Shown here piece after piece: positions 33,978 to 42,916 of a stretch of DNA of 64,000 nucleotides. Under the pieces are notes generated by a model. That model was not told the origin of the DNA. It saw only the letters and a program-made list of their open reading frames with translations, and made no database searches. The stretch is from Bacteroidales bacterium (GTDB taxonomy: Bacteria > Bacteroidota > Bacteroidia > Bacteroidales > F082). Where the stretch lies: positions 35,805 through 99,804 of the forward strand of contig JAFZXP010000005.1 of the NCBI GenBank assembly GCA_017616735.1. Direction: 5' to 3'. Both the position numbers and the translations under genes were made by a program. Each line of letters begins with the position of its first letter. Within the stretch, counting starts at the first letter, position 1.

Positions 33978-36900
33978 ATGAGTTTATATAGAACATCAGT
34001 TAATCATCCGGTAACGGTATCGTTGATATTCATAACGGTGGCGATTCTGGGTGTTTTCGCGCTGAGCAAGCTGTCAATCAACCTCTTCCCTGACATGGGA
34101 ACAAACTCCATCATGGTGATGACATCATATTCAGGCGCCAGTGCGGAAGATATTGAGACTAACATCACCAAGACTTTGGAAAACACCTTGAACGGTGTGA
34201 GCGACTTAAAGCACCTTTCGTCATCGTCAAAGGAAAACGTCTCAGTCATCACTCTGGAATTCGAGTATGGCATTGATATTGAAGAGGCCACAAACAACGT
34301 GCGCGACAAGCTCGATATGGTGAAGCAGGTGCTGCCAGACGGAGCCGGCAACCCTACCATCTTCAAGTTCAGCATGGAGGACATCCCGATTATGTTCCTC
34401 TCAGTCACCGCCAAAGAGAGTCTTTCAGGTTTGGATAAGATTCTTGACGACAAAGTGGCTACACCGCTGGCACGTGTGTCGGGTGTGGGTACAGTGTCAG
34501 TGTCGGGAGCTCCCAAACGTGAAATCCAAGTTTTTGTCGACCCTAACAAACTCGAGGCATACAACCTCACGGTTGAGCAGATTTCACAAGCTATAGCTTA
34601 CGAAAACCGCAACACTCCAGCCGGCAACATCGACATAGGCTCCAACACCTATGCCGTACGTGTTGAAAAGGAATTCAAGTCGGCCAAAGAGATGCTCAAC
34701 GTGGTTGTAGGCACCTTCCAAGGCACTCCTATCTATTTAAAGGATGTCGCACGTGTCAATGACGGCGAGCAGGAACGCCTGCAAAAGGTGTTCTCCAATG
34801 GCATCCAAGGTGCCATGATCACCATTCAGAAACAGACCGACGCCAATTCGGTGCAAGTGTCAAAAGGCGTTAAAAAAGAGTTGGCCAAAATAGCTAAAAC
34901 CCTGCCGTCCGACATCACCATCAACATGATTGCCGATACCAGCGACAGCATCATCAACACCATCAACTCATTGAAAGAGACCATTTTCATCACCTTCATG
35001 GTGGTTATGTTGGTGGTGTTCATCTTCCTCGGCAGATGGAGAGCAACCATCATCATCGTGCTGTCAATCCCGATTTCGTTGGTGGCTTCGGTTGTTTATT
35101 TGTTTGCAACAGGCAACACTCTGAATATCATATCCATGAGTGCCTTGACCATAGCAATCGGTATGGTCGTGGACGATGCCATTGTAGTGTTGGAAAACAT
35201 CACTTCGCACATCGATAAGGGCGCCAAACCTAAAGAAGCCGCAGTGCATGCCACGCAAGAGGTGTCAATTTCGGTTATTGCCTCCACACTCACCATGTTG
35301 GCAGTGTTCCTGCCTCTGACAATGGTCAACGGCGCTGTCGGCGTTTTCTTCCACCAACTCGGCTGGATAGTCAGTATCATCATGATTGTTTCAACATCGG
35401 CTGCTTTGACTTTGGTTCCGATGATGTGCTCGAAGATGCTGAAAAAGAACCCGCGCACACACGCCTGGCACCGCATTGTTTTCACACCTATTAATAAAGG
35501 TCTCGACGCACTTAGCCGCGGATACGGCCGTCTCATCAACTGGGCTGTGACACACCGTGCTTTGACGCTTATAATCGCCGTTGTGGTGTTCGCTCTGACA
35601 ATCGTCACCACAATGCCTGGCATGAAAACGGAATACATGCCTAGCATGGACCAGGGCCGTCTGACCATCAACATCGAGTTGCCAGTAGGCACTCAAGAAG
35701 AGATTACAGGTCAGCTTGGAGCCGAATTGGCCGACAAATACATGAAAGAGATTCCCGAGATTAGAGTGATGAACTACCGTTACGGTGTGGCCGACGAAGA
35801 CAATGCTTTCGCTTCAATGCAGAGCAACGGCACTCATATTCTCTCGATGAACCTCAACCTAGGCAGCAAGGAGATACGCAACCGTAGCACTCAAGAAATT
35901 GCCGAACAGATTCGTAAAGACCTTAAAGAAAACGCACTCATCAAAAAATACAACGTTTCTGAAGGTATGGGAATGGGTTCGACCACCAGCGTTAAAGTTG
36001 AGATTTACGGTTACGATTTCAACACTTCCGACCGTATTGCCCAGCAAATAGCCGGTGAGATGCGCGAATGTCCTGAAATTTCGCAGGTGCTCATCAGCCG
36101 TGACGAATACACTCCTGAGATTCACGTCGACTTCGACCGTGAGAAGCTGATGCTCAACGGCATCAACATCACCACGGCTTCGCAATATGTCAGAAACCGT
36201 ATCAATGGCTCAATTATGAGCTATTTCCGCGAAGACGGTGACGAGTACAACATACGTGTGCGCTATGCCCCCGAGTTCCGCCAAGGCTACGAAGACATTG
36301 AAAACATTGTGCTTTACGGCTCGTCTGGCAACGCAGTCCGTTTGAGCGAGGTGGCCAAGATTGTGGAAGGCCGCACCCCTCCTACCATCGAGCGTAAAGA
36401 CCGTGAGCGCATCATCACCATCACCGGTATAGTTGCAAAAGGCTATGCCTTGAGTGACGCTGTGGCCGTGTCGGAAAAATGCATCGACGACGCTGAGATT
36501 CCGGCTGAATTCTTGGCAAAGATCGCCGGTGACTACGAAGACCAGCAAGACGCTTTCAAGGATATGTTCACTCTTATCCTGTTGATTATCATCCTCGTCT
36601 ATGTGGTGATGGCATCACAGTTCGAGTCATTGCTCGACCCGTTTGTCATCATGTTCTCTGTGCCGTTTGCCATCACAGGCGTACTCATCGGCATCCGCGT
36701 CAACGGCATGGCTTTGGGTGTCATGGCCCTCATCGGCATCATGATTCTGATGGGTATTGTGGTTAAGAACGGCATTGTGCTCATCGACTACACCAGATTA
36801 TGTCTCGAACGCGGTATGGGCATCAACGAATCGGTTGTGACAGCCTCGCGCCAGCGTCTGCGTCCTATCCTCATGACAACACTCACCACAGTGCTCGGTA

Positions 36901-37085
36901 TGATTCCTATGGCATTAGGCAATGGCGAAGGCGCTGAAATGTGGAACGGTTTGGGCGTTGTGGTAGCCTGGGGTCTGTCAGTGTCAACACTTATCACACT
37001 CGTGCTCATCCCGACACTTTATGCGGTCTTCATATCCCGCAGAAGAAGACGTCTTGAGAAAAAAACTAAAATCGAATTATCATGA
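33978..37085 (+). CDS. RND multidrug efflux pump, AcrB/HAE1 family
   Basis: 1035 residues, full length for the family. Twelve membrane segments in two halves, two large periplasmic loops. Start SVNHPVTVSLIFITVAILGVFAL, porter-domain block LPDGAGNPTIFKFS, TM4 with the proton-relay pair in ALTIAIGMVVDDAIVVLENI, and the second-half block MGIVVKNGIVLIDYTR near the end. Proton-driven export of lipophilic compounds; the substrate is unknown. The HAE-type residues (DD pair) distinguish it from HME metal pumps. Its stop overlaps the next ATG by four bases. Confidence 0.95.
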   Translation: MSLYRTSVNHPVTVSLIFITVAILGVFALSKLSINLFPDMGTNSIMVMTSYSGASAEDIETNITKTLENTLNGVSDLKHLSSSSKENVSVITLEFEYGIDIEEATNNVRDKLDMVKQVLPDGAGNPTIFKFSMEDIPIMFLSVTAKESLSGLDKILDDKVATPLARVSGVGTVSVSGAPKREIQVFVDPNKLEAYNLTVEQISQAIAYENRNTPAGNIDIGSNTYAVRVEKEFKSAKEMLNVVVGTFQGTPIYLKDVARVNDGEQERLQKVFSNGIQGAMITIQKQTDANSVQVSKGVKKELAKIAKTLPSDITINMIADTSDSIINTINSLKETIFITFMVVMLVVFIFLGRWRATIIIVLSIPISLVASVVYLFATGNTLNIISMSALTIAIGMVVDDAIVVLENITSHIDKGAKPKEAAVHATQEVSISVIASTLTMLAVFLPLTMVNGAVGVFFHQLGWIVSIIMIVSTSAALTLVPMMCSKMLKKNPRTHAWHRIVFTPINKGLDALSRGYGRLINWAVTHRALTLIIAVVVFALTIVTTMPGMKTEYMPSMDQGRLTINIELPVGTQEEITGQLGAELADKYMKEIPEIRVMNYRYGVADEDNAFASMQSNGTHILSMNLNLGSKEIRNRSTQEIAEQIRKDLKENALIKKYNVSEGMGMGSTTSVKVEIYGYDFNTSDRIAQQIAGEMRECPEISQVLISRDEYTPEIHVDFDREKLMLNGINITTASQYVRNRINGSIMSYFREDGDEYNIRVRYAPEFRQGYEDIENIVLYGSSGNAVRLSEVAKIVEGRTPPTIERKDRERIITITGIVAKGYALSDAVAVSEKCIDDAEIPAEFLAKIAGDYEDQQDAFKDMFTLILLIIILVYVVMASQFESLLDPFVIMFSVPFAITGVLIGIRVNGMALGVMALIGIMILMGIVVKNGIVLIDYTRLCLERGMGINESVVTASRQRLRPILMTTLTTVLGMIPMALGNGEGAEMWNGLGVVVAWGLSVSTLITLVLIPTLYAVFISRRRRRLEKKTKIELS

Positions 37086-37375
37086 CAGCAATATTTATCG
37101 CCTACAATCAGGCATATTATGAAGAAATCCAGGGACTCCTTGAGCAGCAGGGAGTCCGTGGATTCACACGTTGGAACGAAATCACAGGCAGAGGTTCGGT
37201 AACCGGCGAGGCCCACTACGGCACTCACACATGGCCGACATTCAACGACGCCATCCTGACCTTTGTCGACGACGACAAGGTGGATGCAATTTTAAACTTA
37301 CTTCATGAGCACGACAACGCCACGCCCGAACTCGGACTGAGGGCGTTCTCATGGAAAATAGATAAAACTATTTGA
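37082..37375 (+). CDS. Small PII-like protein coupled to the RND pump
   Basis: 97 residues, no signal peptide. The layout is that of a ferredoxin-like/PII trimer fold: AIFIAYNQAYYEEIQGLLEQ (strand-helix), GFTRWNEITGRG (strand and loop), HTWPTFNDAILTFVDDDKVDAILNLL (strand-helix), ELGLRAFSWKI (last strand). It starts within the stop codon of the pump (ATGA). Small PII-like proteins such as DUF3240 members occur beside RND pumps and are thought to sense nucleotides or metals; this link is by analogy and I am not certain of the family. It overlaps the convergent galM end by eight bases. Confidence 0.65.
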   Translation: MTAIFIAYNQAYYEEIQGLLEQQGVRGFTRWNEITGRGSVTGEAHYGTHTWPTFNDAILTFVDDDKVDAILNLLHEHDNATPELGLRAFSWKIDKTI

Positions 37376-38489
37376 TTTCGAAGTGATAGACACAGGTGTG
37401 GTGATACACCTCACCTGGTCTGAGCACTGTGTTCGGGAATTTATCCTGATTAGGCCCGTCGGGGAACAGTTGTGTTTCCAATGCGAACGACTCACGGTTG
37501 CATAACGGCAATCCGTATTTACCGGTGGTTTTTCCGTCGAAGAAATTGCCGCTGTAGAACTGCAGACCAGGCTGATCGGTAATCACATCCATCTTTCTGC
37601 CCGATTGCGGCTCATACACCGAGGCCACCAGCCCCATCTGCCCCATCGGCTTTTCAGAAATCCAGTTGAAATCATAACCTCCGCCATAAGTCATCTGGTA
37701 ATGACTTTGATTGATATCTCTGCCAATCGGTTTCATCTCAGTGAAATCCATCGGAGTTCCTTTCACCAGCATGAACGATCCCGTCGGAATCAGGTGTTCG
37801 TCAATAGCTGTGATATATTTACCCTTTATCATCAGCTCATGATCGAGAATTGTGCCTCTACCCTCGCCTTTCAGATTGAAAAACGAATGATGCGACAAGT
37901 TGCATACGGTTGGCGCATCAGTGGTCGCTTTGTATTCAACACGGAAATCATTATTATCGGTTAAAGTGTATGTCATGGTGATATCGAGATTACCCGGGAA
38001 TCCATCCATGCCATCAGGCAACACTGTGCGAAGCACTATGGCATTGTCGGTTGCCGAAACCACATCCCAAACCACACGGTCCACGCCGAACTCACCGCCG
38101 TGCAGGGTATTGCCATTGTCATTCTTGTAAAGCTCATATTTCTTGCCGTCAAGCGTAAAAGCGCCATGACCGATGCGGTTGGCATAACGGCCAACTGCCG
38201 CACCCAGATATCTCTCACCTTTATTATTAATGTAACGGTCGATATTATCGTAACCGAGCACCACATCGTCGTAACTGCCTTTGCGGTCGGGCACCCACAA
38301 CGACACCACTCGTCCGCCGTAATTTGTTACCTGCATGGTTAATGATCCGTTTTTCAAAGTGTAAAGCGACACTTTCTTTCCATCCACCACTGTGTTAAAA
38401 TCGTTGACATTCATAAGCTTAACTTCATTTTTCTTTGTACATCCGACAAAAATCATGGCGCATAACGCCAATAACAAAACTTTTTTCAT
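37368..38489 (-). CDS. galM: Aldose 1-epimerase lipoprotein (galactose mutarotase)
   Basis: 373 residues from ATG 38489 (MKKVLLL). Lipobox FVGC (Cys17), so it acts in the envelope, as for many Bacteroidales mutarotases. It interconverts alpha and beta anomers of hexoses. Catalytic landmarks: NTLHGGEFG (His), CNLSHHSFFNLKG (catalytic His), and FALETQLFPDGPNQ (Glu base). A start nine codons upstream would precede the signal peptide without support. A TAATTTTG box lies at 38514-38521. No galactose operon is adjacent. Confidence 0.93.
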   Translation of the reverse strand: MKKVLLLALCAMIFVGCTKKNEVKLMNVNDFNTVVDGKKVSLYTLKNGSLTMQVTNYGGRVVSLWVPDRKGSYDDVVLGYDNIDRYINNKGERYLGAAVGRYANRIGHGAFTLDGKKYELYKNDNGNTLHGGEFGVDRVVWDVVSATDNAIVLRTVLPDGMDGFPGNLDITMTYTLTDNNDFRVEYKATTDAPTVCNLSHHSFFNLKGEGRGTILDHELMIKGKYITAIDEHLIPTGSFMLVKGTPMDFTEMKPIGRDINQSHYQMTYGGGYDFNWISEKPMGQMGLVASVYEPQSGRKMDVITDQPGLQFYSGNFFDGKTTGKYGLPLCNRESFALETQLFPDGPNQDKFPNTVLRPGEVYHHTCVYHFEIK

Positions 38490-38513
38490 ATAAAACAACT
38501 TAATTATTAGATG

Positions 38514-38521
38514 CAAAATTA
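38514..38521 (-). promoter_or_regulatory. Promoter -7 box TAATTTTG for galM
   Basis: Minus strand, 24 bases before ATG 38489. Confidence 0.6.
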
Positions 38522-38553
38522 TGAAATATTTCCCAAATAAACAGATTTTTTAG

Positions 38554-38561
38554 TAATTTTG
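38554..38561 (+). promoter_or_regulatory. Promoter -7 box TAATTTTG for the hybrid kinase
   Basis: Only seven bases separate the box from ATG 38569, so the mRNA leader should be almost absent. Confidence 0.6.
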
Positions 38562-38568
38562 TACCGAT

Positions 38569-41019
38569 ATGGGAGAAATAACAAGACATAGACGACATTA
38601 TGAGAGCCGCGTCCGCTGGGAGGCAGTGCTGATTTTCCTCATCGCAATAGCAATCATTGCGGCAATGATTTACTATGTCAGAAACATTAAGGAATCCATC
38701 ATCGAACAGCGCTCTACCATCAACCGAAACGAGATGGTGCTCAACCTCACCAACGATTTGATTCAGAAGATGAACGAGACTCAGTCGTTTGCCCAGCTCT
38801 ACTCTTTCACCGGCGACCAAGACTATCTCAACAACTTCAGGCTCAACCTTCAGGACATCTCTGATATCAAAGACTCCATAATCTTTTATTCAAACGATTC
38901 AAGAAACAAAGCCATCCTCAACGACATATTGCAACTGCTCAGACGTAAGGAAATCATAATCAAGCAGATATCGCACCATTACGACATTTTCAATCCTTAC
39001 GAGAGCATCTACAAACTGATGGAAGGATACCAACCCGAAAACAAAACCAAGGTTGTGGTTGTTACCAAGCAGGACACTATTGTGCGCAAAGCCGACAGAC
39101 AGAGTTTCTTCCAACGCTTGTTCTCGTCCGACAACGCTCACGACAGCATCATTCTGGTCACCACCACAACATTCGACACTATACGTGAGAGTCACGACAA
39201 CAAAGAAGATATCATGAAAGATATCAAGCTTTACACCGAAAAAGGCCGTAAAGAATACATTGAAAGGATTCAAACACTTGAATATCAATACCAAACATTT
39301 ATCAAATCAGACCAAATCATTTCCGAGCAGATTTCCGGTTTGCTAATCATTCTGCACCAGCAATCGCTCACCTCGGTGATGAATGAAATTCAGAAGAGCG
39401 AGTCGGTTATTCAAAGAAATCTGAATTATGCCATATATGGCGGCACCACCGCCCTCGGCTTTATAGTGTTATGTATATTGTTGATTTTCAACGATATTCA
39501 CAGAGCATCCAGAGCCAGGAAAGCCGTTGAGGAAGCCAAGAAACGCACCGAGGAAATTATGGAAAGCCGCCACAAACTGCTGCTTTCTGTCTCACACGAC
39601 ATCAAAGCTCCTCTGGCATCTATTGTCGGTCATATCGAGCTAATGCAGATGGAAAATCCGAAGGCCGACGACGTGCAGCGTCTAAACTCCATGAAATACT
39701 CTTCGGAGCATATTCTTTCACTTTTGTCTAATTTACTGGAGTTCTCAAGTTTGGATCAAGGCAAGCAGCACCTGAGCAGAGCCGACTTCAACCCGGCCGA
39801 GTTATGCGATCAGTTGGCTGCCATGTTCAAACCGATAGCCGAAAACAAACAGCTCAAATTCTTCTATCACAAGCACATAGCAAACGATATCTATGTCAAC
39901 AGCGACGCCTTGAAAATCAAGCAAGTGGTTAGCAACATCATCTCCAACGCCTTGAAGTACACCATCGAAGGTGAAGTTCATTTTGGAGCCTATCTAATAA
40001 ACAACAAATTGGTTTTCAATGTATTAGACCAAGGCATAGGCATACCAAGCGACAAAATAGATGAAATGTTCAAGCCGTTCAGCAAAGCCGAAAACAACCC
40101 GGGATTGGCCGAAGGCAACGGATTCGGCCTATATGTGGTTAAAGGTTTGTTGGAACTTCTCGACGGCACCATAAATGTTATGTCAGAACTTGAAAAAGGC
40201 AGTCATTTCGAGATCAAAATACCTGTTAAATTAGTCGAAAAAGCCAAAGTTGACAGCAAGCCTGCGGCCGAAAGCCCTATAGTGATTGCCAAAAAACAGC
40301 TGAATATTCTGCTAATCGACGACGACAACAGCCTGCTTTCGGTGATTAGCGCCATGCTAAAGAAAATCGGGCACAATTCCGACATCTGCCGTTCATACAT
40401 AGAGTTCAACAAATACATCAATGAGCTCGACAATTACGACGTGGTCATCACCGACCGCGAGATGGGCACCTTCTCGGGCAACGATGCTCTGAAGATGATA
40501 AAATCCGTCGACGCTCAAAAGACAGTCATACTGATGACCGCCCGCGACCAGTATTCCGAGCGTTACGCTCTTAAAGAAGGATTCGACGGATACATCCGCA
40601 AACCATTTAGCATCAAAGACTTAGCCAATCTGCTAAACACCAACATAGTTGAGGAAGAAGGTCAGCACTGCAACTATAACGAGGATTTTCCGCAGTTGTG
40701 TGCCATGTTCAGCAACGACGCCGACGCCATTCGTGCCATTTTACAGACGTTTGCCGACACCACTTCCGAAAATCTGGTGACACTAAACGATGCCGTAAGT
40801 GAGCACGATTTTGAGAAAGCACAGGCCATTTGCCACAAAATGCGTCCAATGTTCATTCAATTGGAACAACCGTCGGCCCAATATCTAATCGACATGGACA
40901 ACAGCCGTGGCAAAGACGCCACCGCCCTACCCGACTGGGAAGAAAAAGGCATCGAATTCATGAAACAATCCGATGCCCTCTTGGCCATGCTGGCCGAAAA
41001 ATATGATATTTCAGTTTAG
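38569..41019 (+). CDS. Hybrid sensor histidine kinase with receiver and Hpt domains
   Basis: 816 residues. TM1 at about 19-35 and TM2 at about 289-307 enclose a ~250-residue periplasmic, mostly helical sensor. HisKA follows with His343 in LLLSVSHDIKAPLA, then HATPase (NIISNALKY, LDQGIGIP, GNGFGLYVVKG), a receiver domain with Asp629 in VVITDREMG and Lys678 in IRKPF, and a C-terminal Hpt domain with His756 in AICHKMRP. This is a complete three-step phosphorelay that needs a separate response regulator; none is adjacent. The orphan NtrC-type regulator at 51085 is a plausible partner (inference). The stop overlaps the convergent typA stop by four bases. Confidence 0.9.
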   Translation: MGEITRHRRHYESRVRWEAVLIFLIAIAIIAAMIYYVRNIKESIIEQRSTINRNEMVLNLTNDLIQKMNETQSFAQLYSFTGDQDYLNNFRLNLQDISDIKDSIIFYSNDSRNKAILNDILQLLRRKEIIIKQISHHYDIFNPYESIYKLMEGYQPENKTKVVVVTKQDTIVRKADRQSFFQRLFSSDNAHDSIILVTTTTFDTIRESHDNKEDIMKDIKLYTEKGRKEYIERIQTLEYQYQTFIKSDQIISEQISGLLIILHQQSLTSVMNEIQKSESVIQRNLNYAIYGGTTALGFIVLCILLIFNDIHRASRARKAVEEAKKRTEEIMESRHKLLLSVSHDIKAPLASIVGHIELMQMENPKADDVQRLNSMKYSSEHILSLLSNLLEFSSLDQGKQHLSRADFNPAELCDQLAAMFKPIAENKQLKFFYHKHIANDIYVNSDALKIKQVVSNIISNALKYTIEGEVHFGAYLINNKLVFNVLDQGIGIPSDKIDEMFKPFSKAENNPGLAEGNGFGLYVVKGLLELLDGTINVMSELEKGSHFEIKIPVKLVEKAKVDSKPAAESPIVIAKKQLNILLIDDDNSLLSVISAMLKKIGHNSDICRSYIEFNKYINELDNYDVVITDREMGTFSGNDALKMIKSVDAQKTVILMTARDQYSERYALKEGFDGYIRKPFSIKDLANLLNTNIVEEEGQHCNYNEDFPQLCAMFSNDADAIRAILQTFADTTSENLVTLNDAVSEHDFEKAQAICHKMRPMFIQLEQPSAQYLIDMDNSRGKDATALPDWEEKGIEFMKQSDALLAMLAEKYDISV

Positions 41020-42836
41020 TCGCTGATTTCCTCGCTGTGACGGCCGCTTCTTTTACGTTCAATCTCGTCGAGAATGATCTTACGCAGACGCAGGCTCTTT
41101 GGAGTCACCTCCAAATATTCGTCATCGCGAATGTATTCCATGTACTCTTCAAGCGACATTCTTACTGGCGGGATAAGCACAATCTTATCGTCAGAACCTG
41201 AAGCGCGCACATTGGTTAAATGCTTTGTTTTATTGATATTCAGCACAATGTCGTTGGCACGTGTATTTTCACCTATCACCTCACCCATGTACACATCCTC
41301 GTTAGGCTGCACAAAGAACTTTCCGCGATCCTGAAGTTTCCACAAAGCGTAAGGCACTGCTGTACCGGTTTCCATAGCGATAAGTGCTCCCACTTCATGT
41401 GTTTCCATATCCCCTTTCCATGGTTCGTAATCCTTGAAACGGTGCGACATCACAGCCTCACCCTCGGTGGCTGTCAGCATGGCGCTGCGCAAACCGATAA
41501 GTCCACGTGCCGGAATGTCGAAGTCAAGGTTCATACGATCACCCTTAGGTGACATATTGGTCATCTCGCCCTTGTGCTGTGATGCCAACTCAATGACACG
41601 GCCTGCGAAGTTTTCAGGCACCTGCACATTCATCACCTCGATAGGCTCGCATTTCTTGCCGTCGATTTCCTTGAGCAACACCTTAGGCTGCCCGATCTGG
41701 AACTCATAACCCTCACGACGCATGGTCTCAACCAAAATACTGAGGTGAAGTATACCACGGCCGTAAACCATCAATGAATCAGGCGAATCTGTGTCTTCAA
41801 CTTTCAGGGCGAGGTTTTTCTCGGTCTCTCTATAAAGACGCTCGCGCAGGTGACGTGATGTCACGAATTTTCCTTCTCTGCCGAAGAATGGTGAATTGTT
41901 GATTGTGAACAGCATACTCATTGTCGGCTCATCGACATGGATTGGAGGCAGAGCTTCAGGATTCTCGAAGTCAGCCACAGTGTCGCCGATTTCAAAGTTC
42001 TCCAATCCCATCACTGCCACTATATCGCCAGCCATAACAGGCTTCTTTGTTCTTTCTTTGCCAAGGCCTTCGAAAGTGTATAATTCCTTGATTTGGTTCT
42101 TTTCAATCGAGCCGTCACGTTTCACTAACGACACGTTCATGCCGGCCTGAAGAATACCGCGTTTCAGACGACCCACGGCTATACGGCCTACATACGAGCT
42201 GTAATCCAACGACGTGATAAGCATCTGAGGTGTACCTTCCTCGTATTTAGCCTCTGGAATTGTATCGATAATAACGTCGAGCAGATATGACACATCGTTG
42301 GTGACATGTGTCCAGTGATCCGACATCCAGCCTTGCTTTGACGAGCCGAACACTGTCGGGAAATCGAGCTGGTCGTCACTTGCGCCAAGGTTGTACATCA
42401 GGTCGAACACAGCCTCTTGTGTCTCTTCAGGTGTACAGTTAGGCTTATCCACCTTGTTCACCACAACTATAGGTTTCAGACCGAGCTGGATAGCTTTTTC
42501 AAGCACAAAACGTGTTTGTGGCATCGGGCCTTCAAAGGCGTCCACCAGCAGCAACACGCCGTCGGCCATATTCAACACGCGTTCCACCTCACCGCCGAAA
42601 TCACTGTGGCCTGGAGTATCTATAATGTTGATTTTCACATCCTTGTAACGGACCGAAACATTCTTTGAAAGGATGGTGATACCTCGTTCACGCTCCAAAT
42701 CGTTGTTATCCAGAATCAAATCTCCATTATCCTTATCTTCCCTAAACAACTTGGATTGATACAGGATTCGGTCCACCAATGTAGTCTTTCCGTGGTCAAC
42801 GTGAGCGATAATCGCAACATTACGAATACTTGTCAT
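41016..42836 (-). CDS. typA: Ribosome-associated GTPase TypA/BipA
   Basis: Translational GTPase of the EF-G-like group that helps ribosome assembly under stress or cold. 606 residues from ATG 42836 (MTSIRNVAI). G1 AHVDHGKTTL, G2 region LERERGITI, G3 DTPGHSDFGGE, G4 NKVDKP. C-terminal TypA-specific domain with the GRG..H and RVMSHRF-like blocks (AVMSHRFKDYEPW, GALIAMETG). Length is close to E. coli BipA (607). A start ten codons upstream is possible but adds a non-conserved leader next to the promoter box at 42864. Confidence 0.96.
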   Translation of the reverse strand: MTSIRNVAIIAHVDHGKTTLVDRILYQSKLFREDKDNGDLILDNNDLERERGITILSKNVSVRYKDVKINIIDTPGHSDFGGEVERVLNMADGVLLLVDAFEGPMPQTRFVLEKAIQLGLKPIVVVNKVDKPNCTPEETQEAVFDLMYNLGASDDQLDFPTVFGSSKQGWMSDHWTHVTNDVSYLLDVIIDTIPEAKYEEGTPQMLITSLDYSSYVGRIAVGRLKRGILQAGMNVSLVKRDGSIEKNQIKELYTFEGLGKERTKKPVMAGDIVAVMGLENFEIGDTVADFENPEALPPIHVDEPTMSMLFTINNSPFFGREGKFVTSRHLRERLYRETEKNLALKVEDTDSPDSLMVYGRGILHLSILVETMRREGYEFQIGQPKVLLKEIDGKKCEPIEVMNVQVPENFAGRVIELASQHKGEMTNMSPKGDRMNLDFDIPARGLIGLRSAMLTATEGEAVMSHRFKDYEPWKGDMETHEVGALIAMETGTAVPYALWKLQDRGKFFVQPNEDVYMGEVIGENTRANDIVLNINKTKHLTNVRASGSDDKIVLIPPVRMSLEEYMEYIRDDEYLEVTPKSLRLRKIILDEIERKRSGRHSEEISD

Positions 42837-42863
42837 CTTTTTAAATTTGAAAAAAATCGGGCG

Positions 42864-42871
42864 CAAAATTA
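42864..42871 (-). promoter_or_regulatory. Promoter -7 box TAATTTTG for typA
   Basis: Minus strand, 27 bases before ATG 42836; back to back with the recQ box. Confidence 0.6.
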
Positions 42872-42894
42872 CGAAAAATTTACAAAATATTTGT

Positions 42895-42902
42895 TACCTT
42901 TG
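42895..42902 (+). promoter_or_regulatory. Promoter -7 box TACCTTTG for recQ
   Basis: 14 bases before ATG 42917, leaving a leader of roughly ten bases. Confidence 0.7.
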
Positions 42903-42916
42903 CAAAAAAAAGTTGG

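Noticed and set aside
35096-35692. Long minus-strand frame in the RND pump gene
   Set aside because: Low-complexity mirror of the pump; frames of this kind are common in GC-skewed membrane-protein genes.
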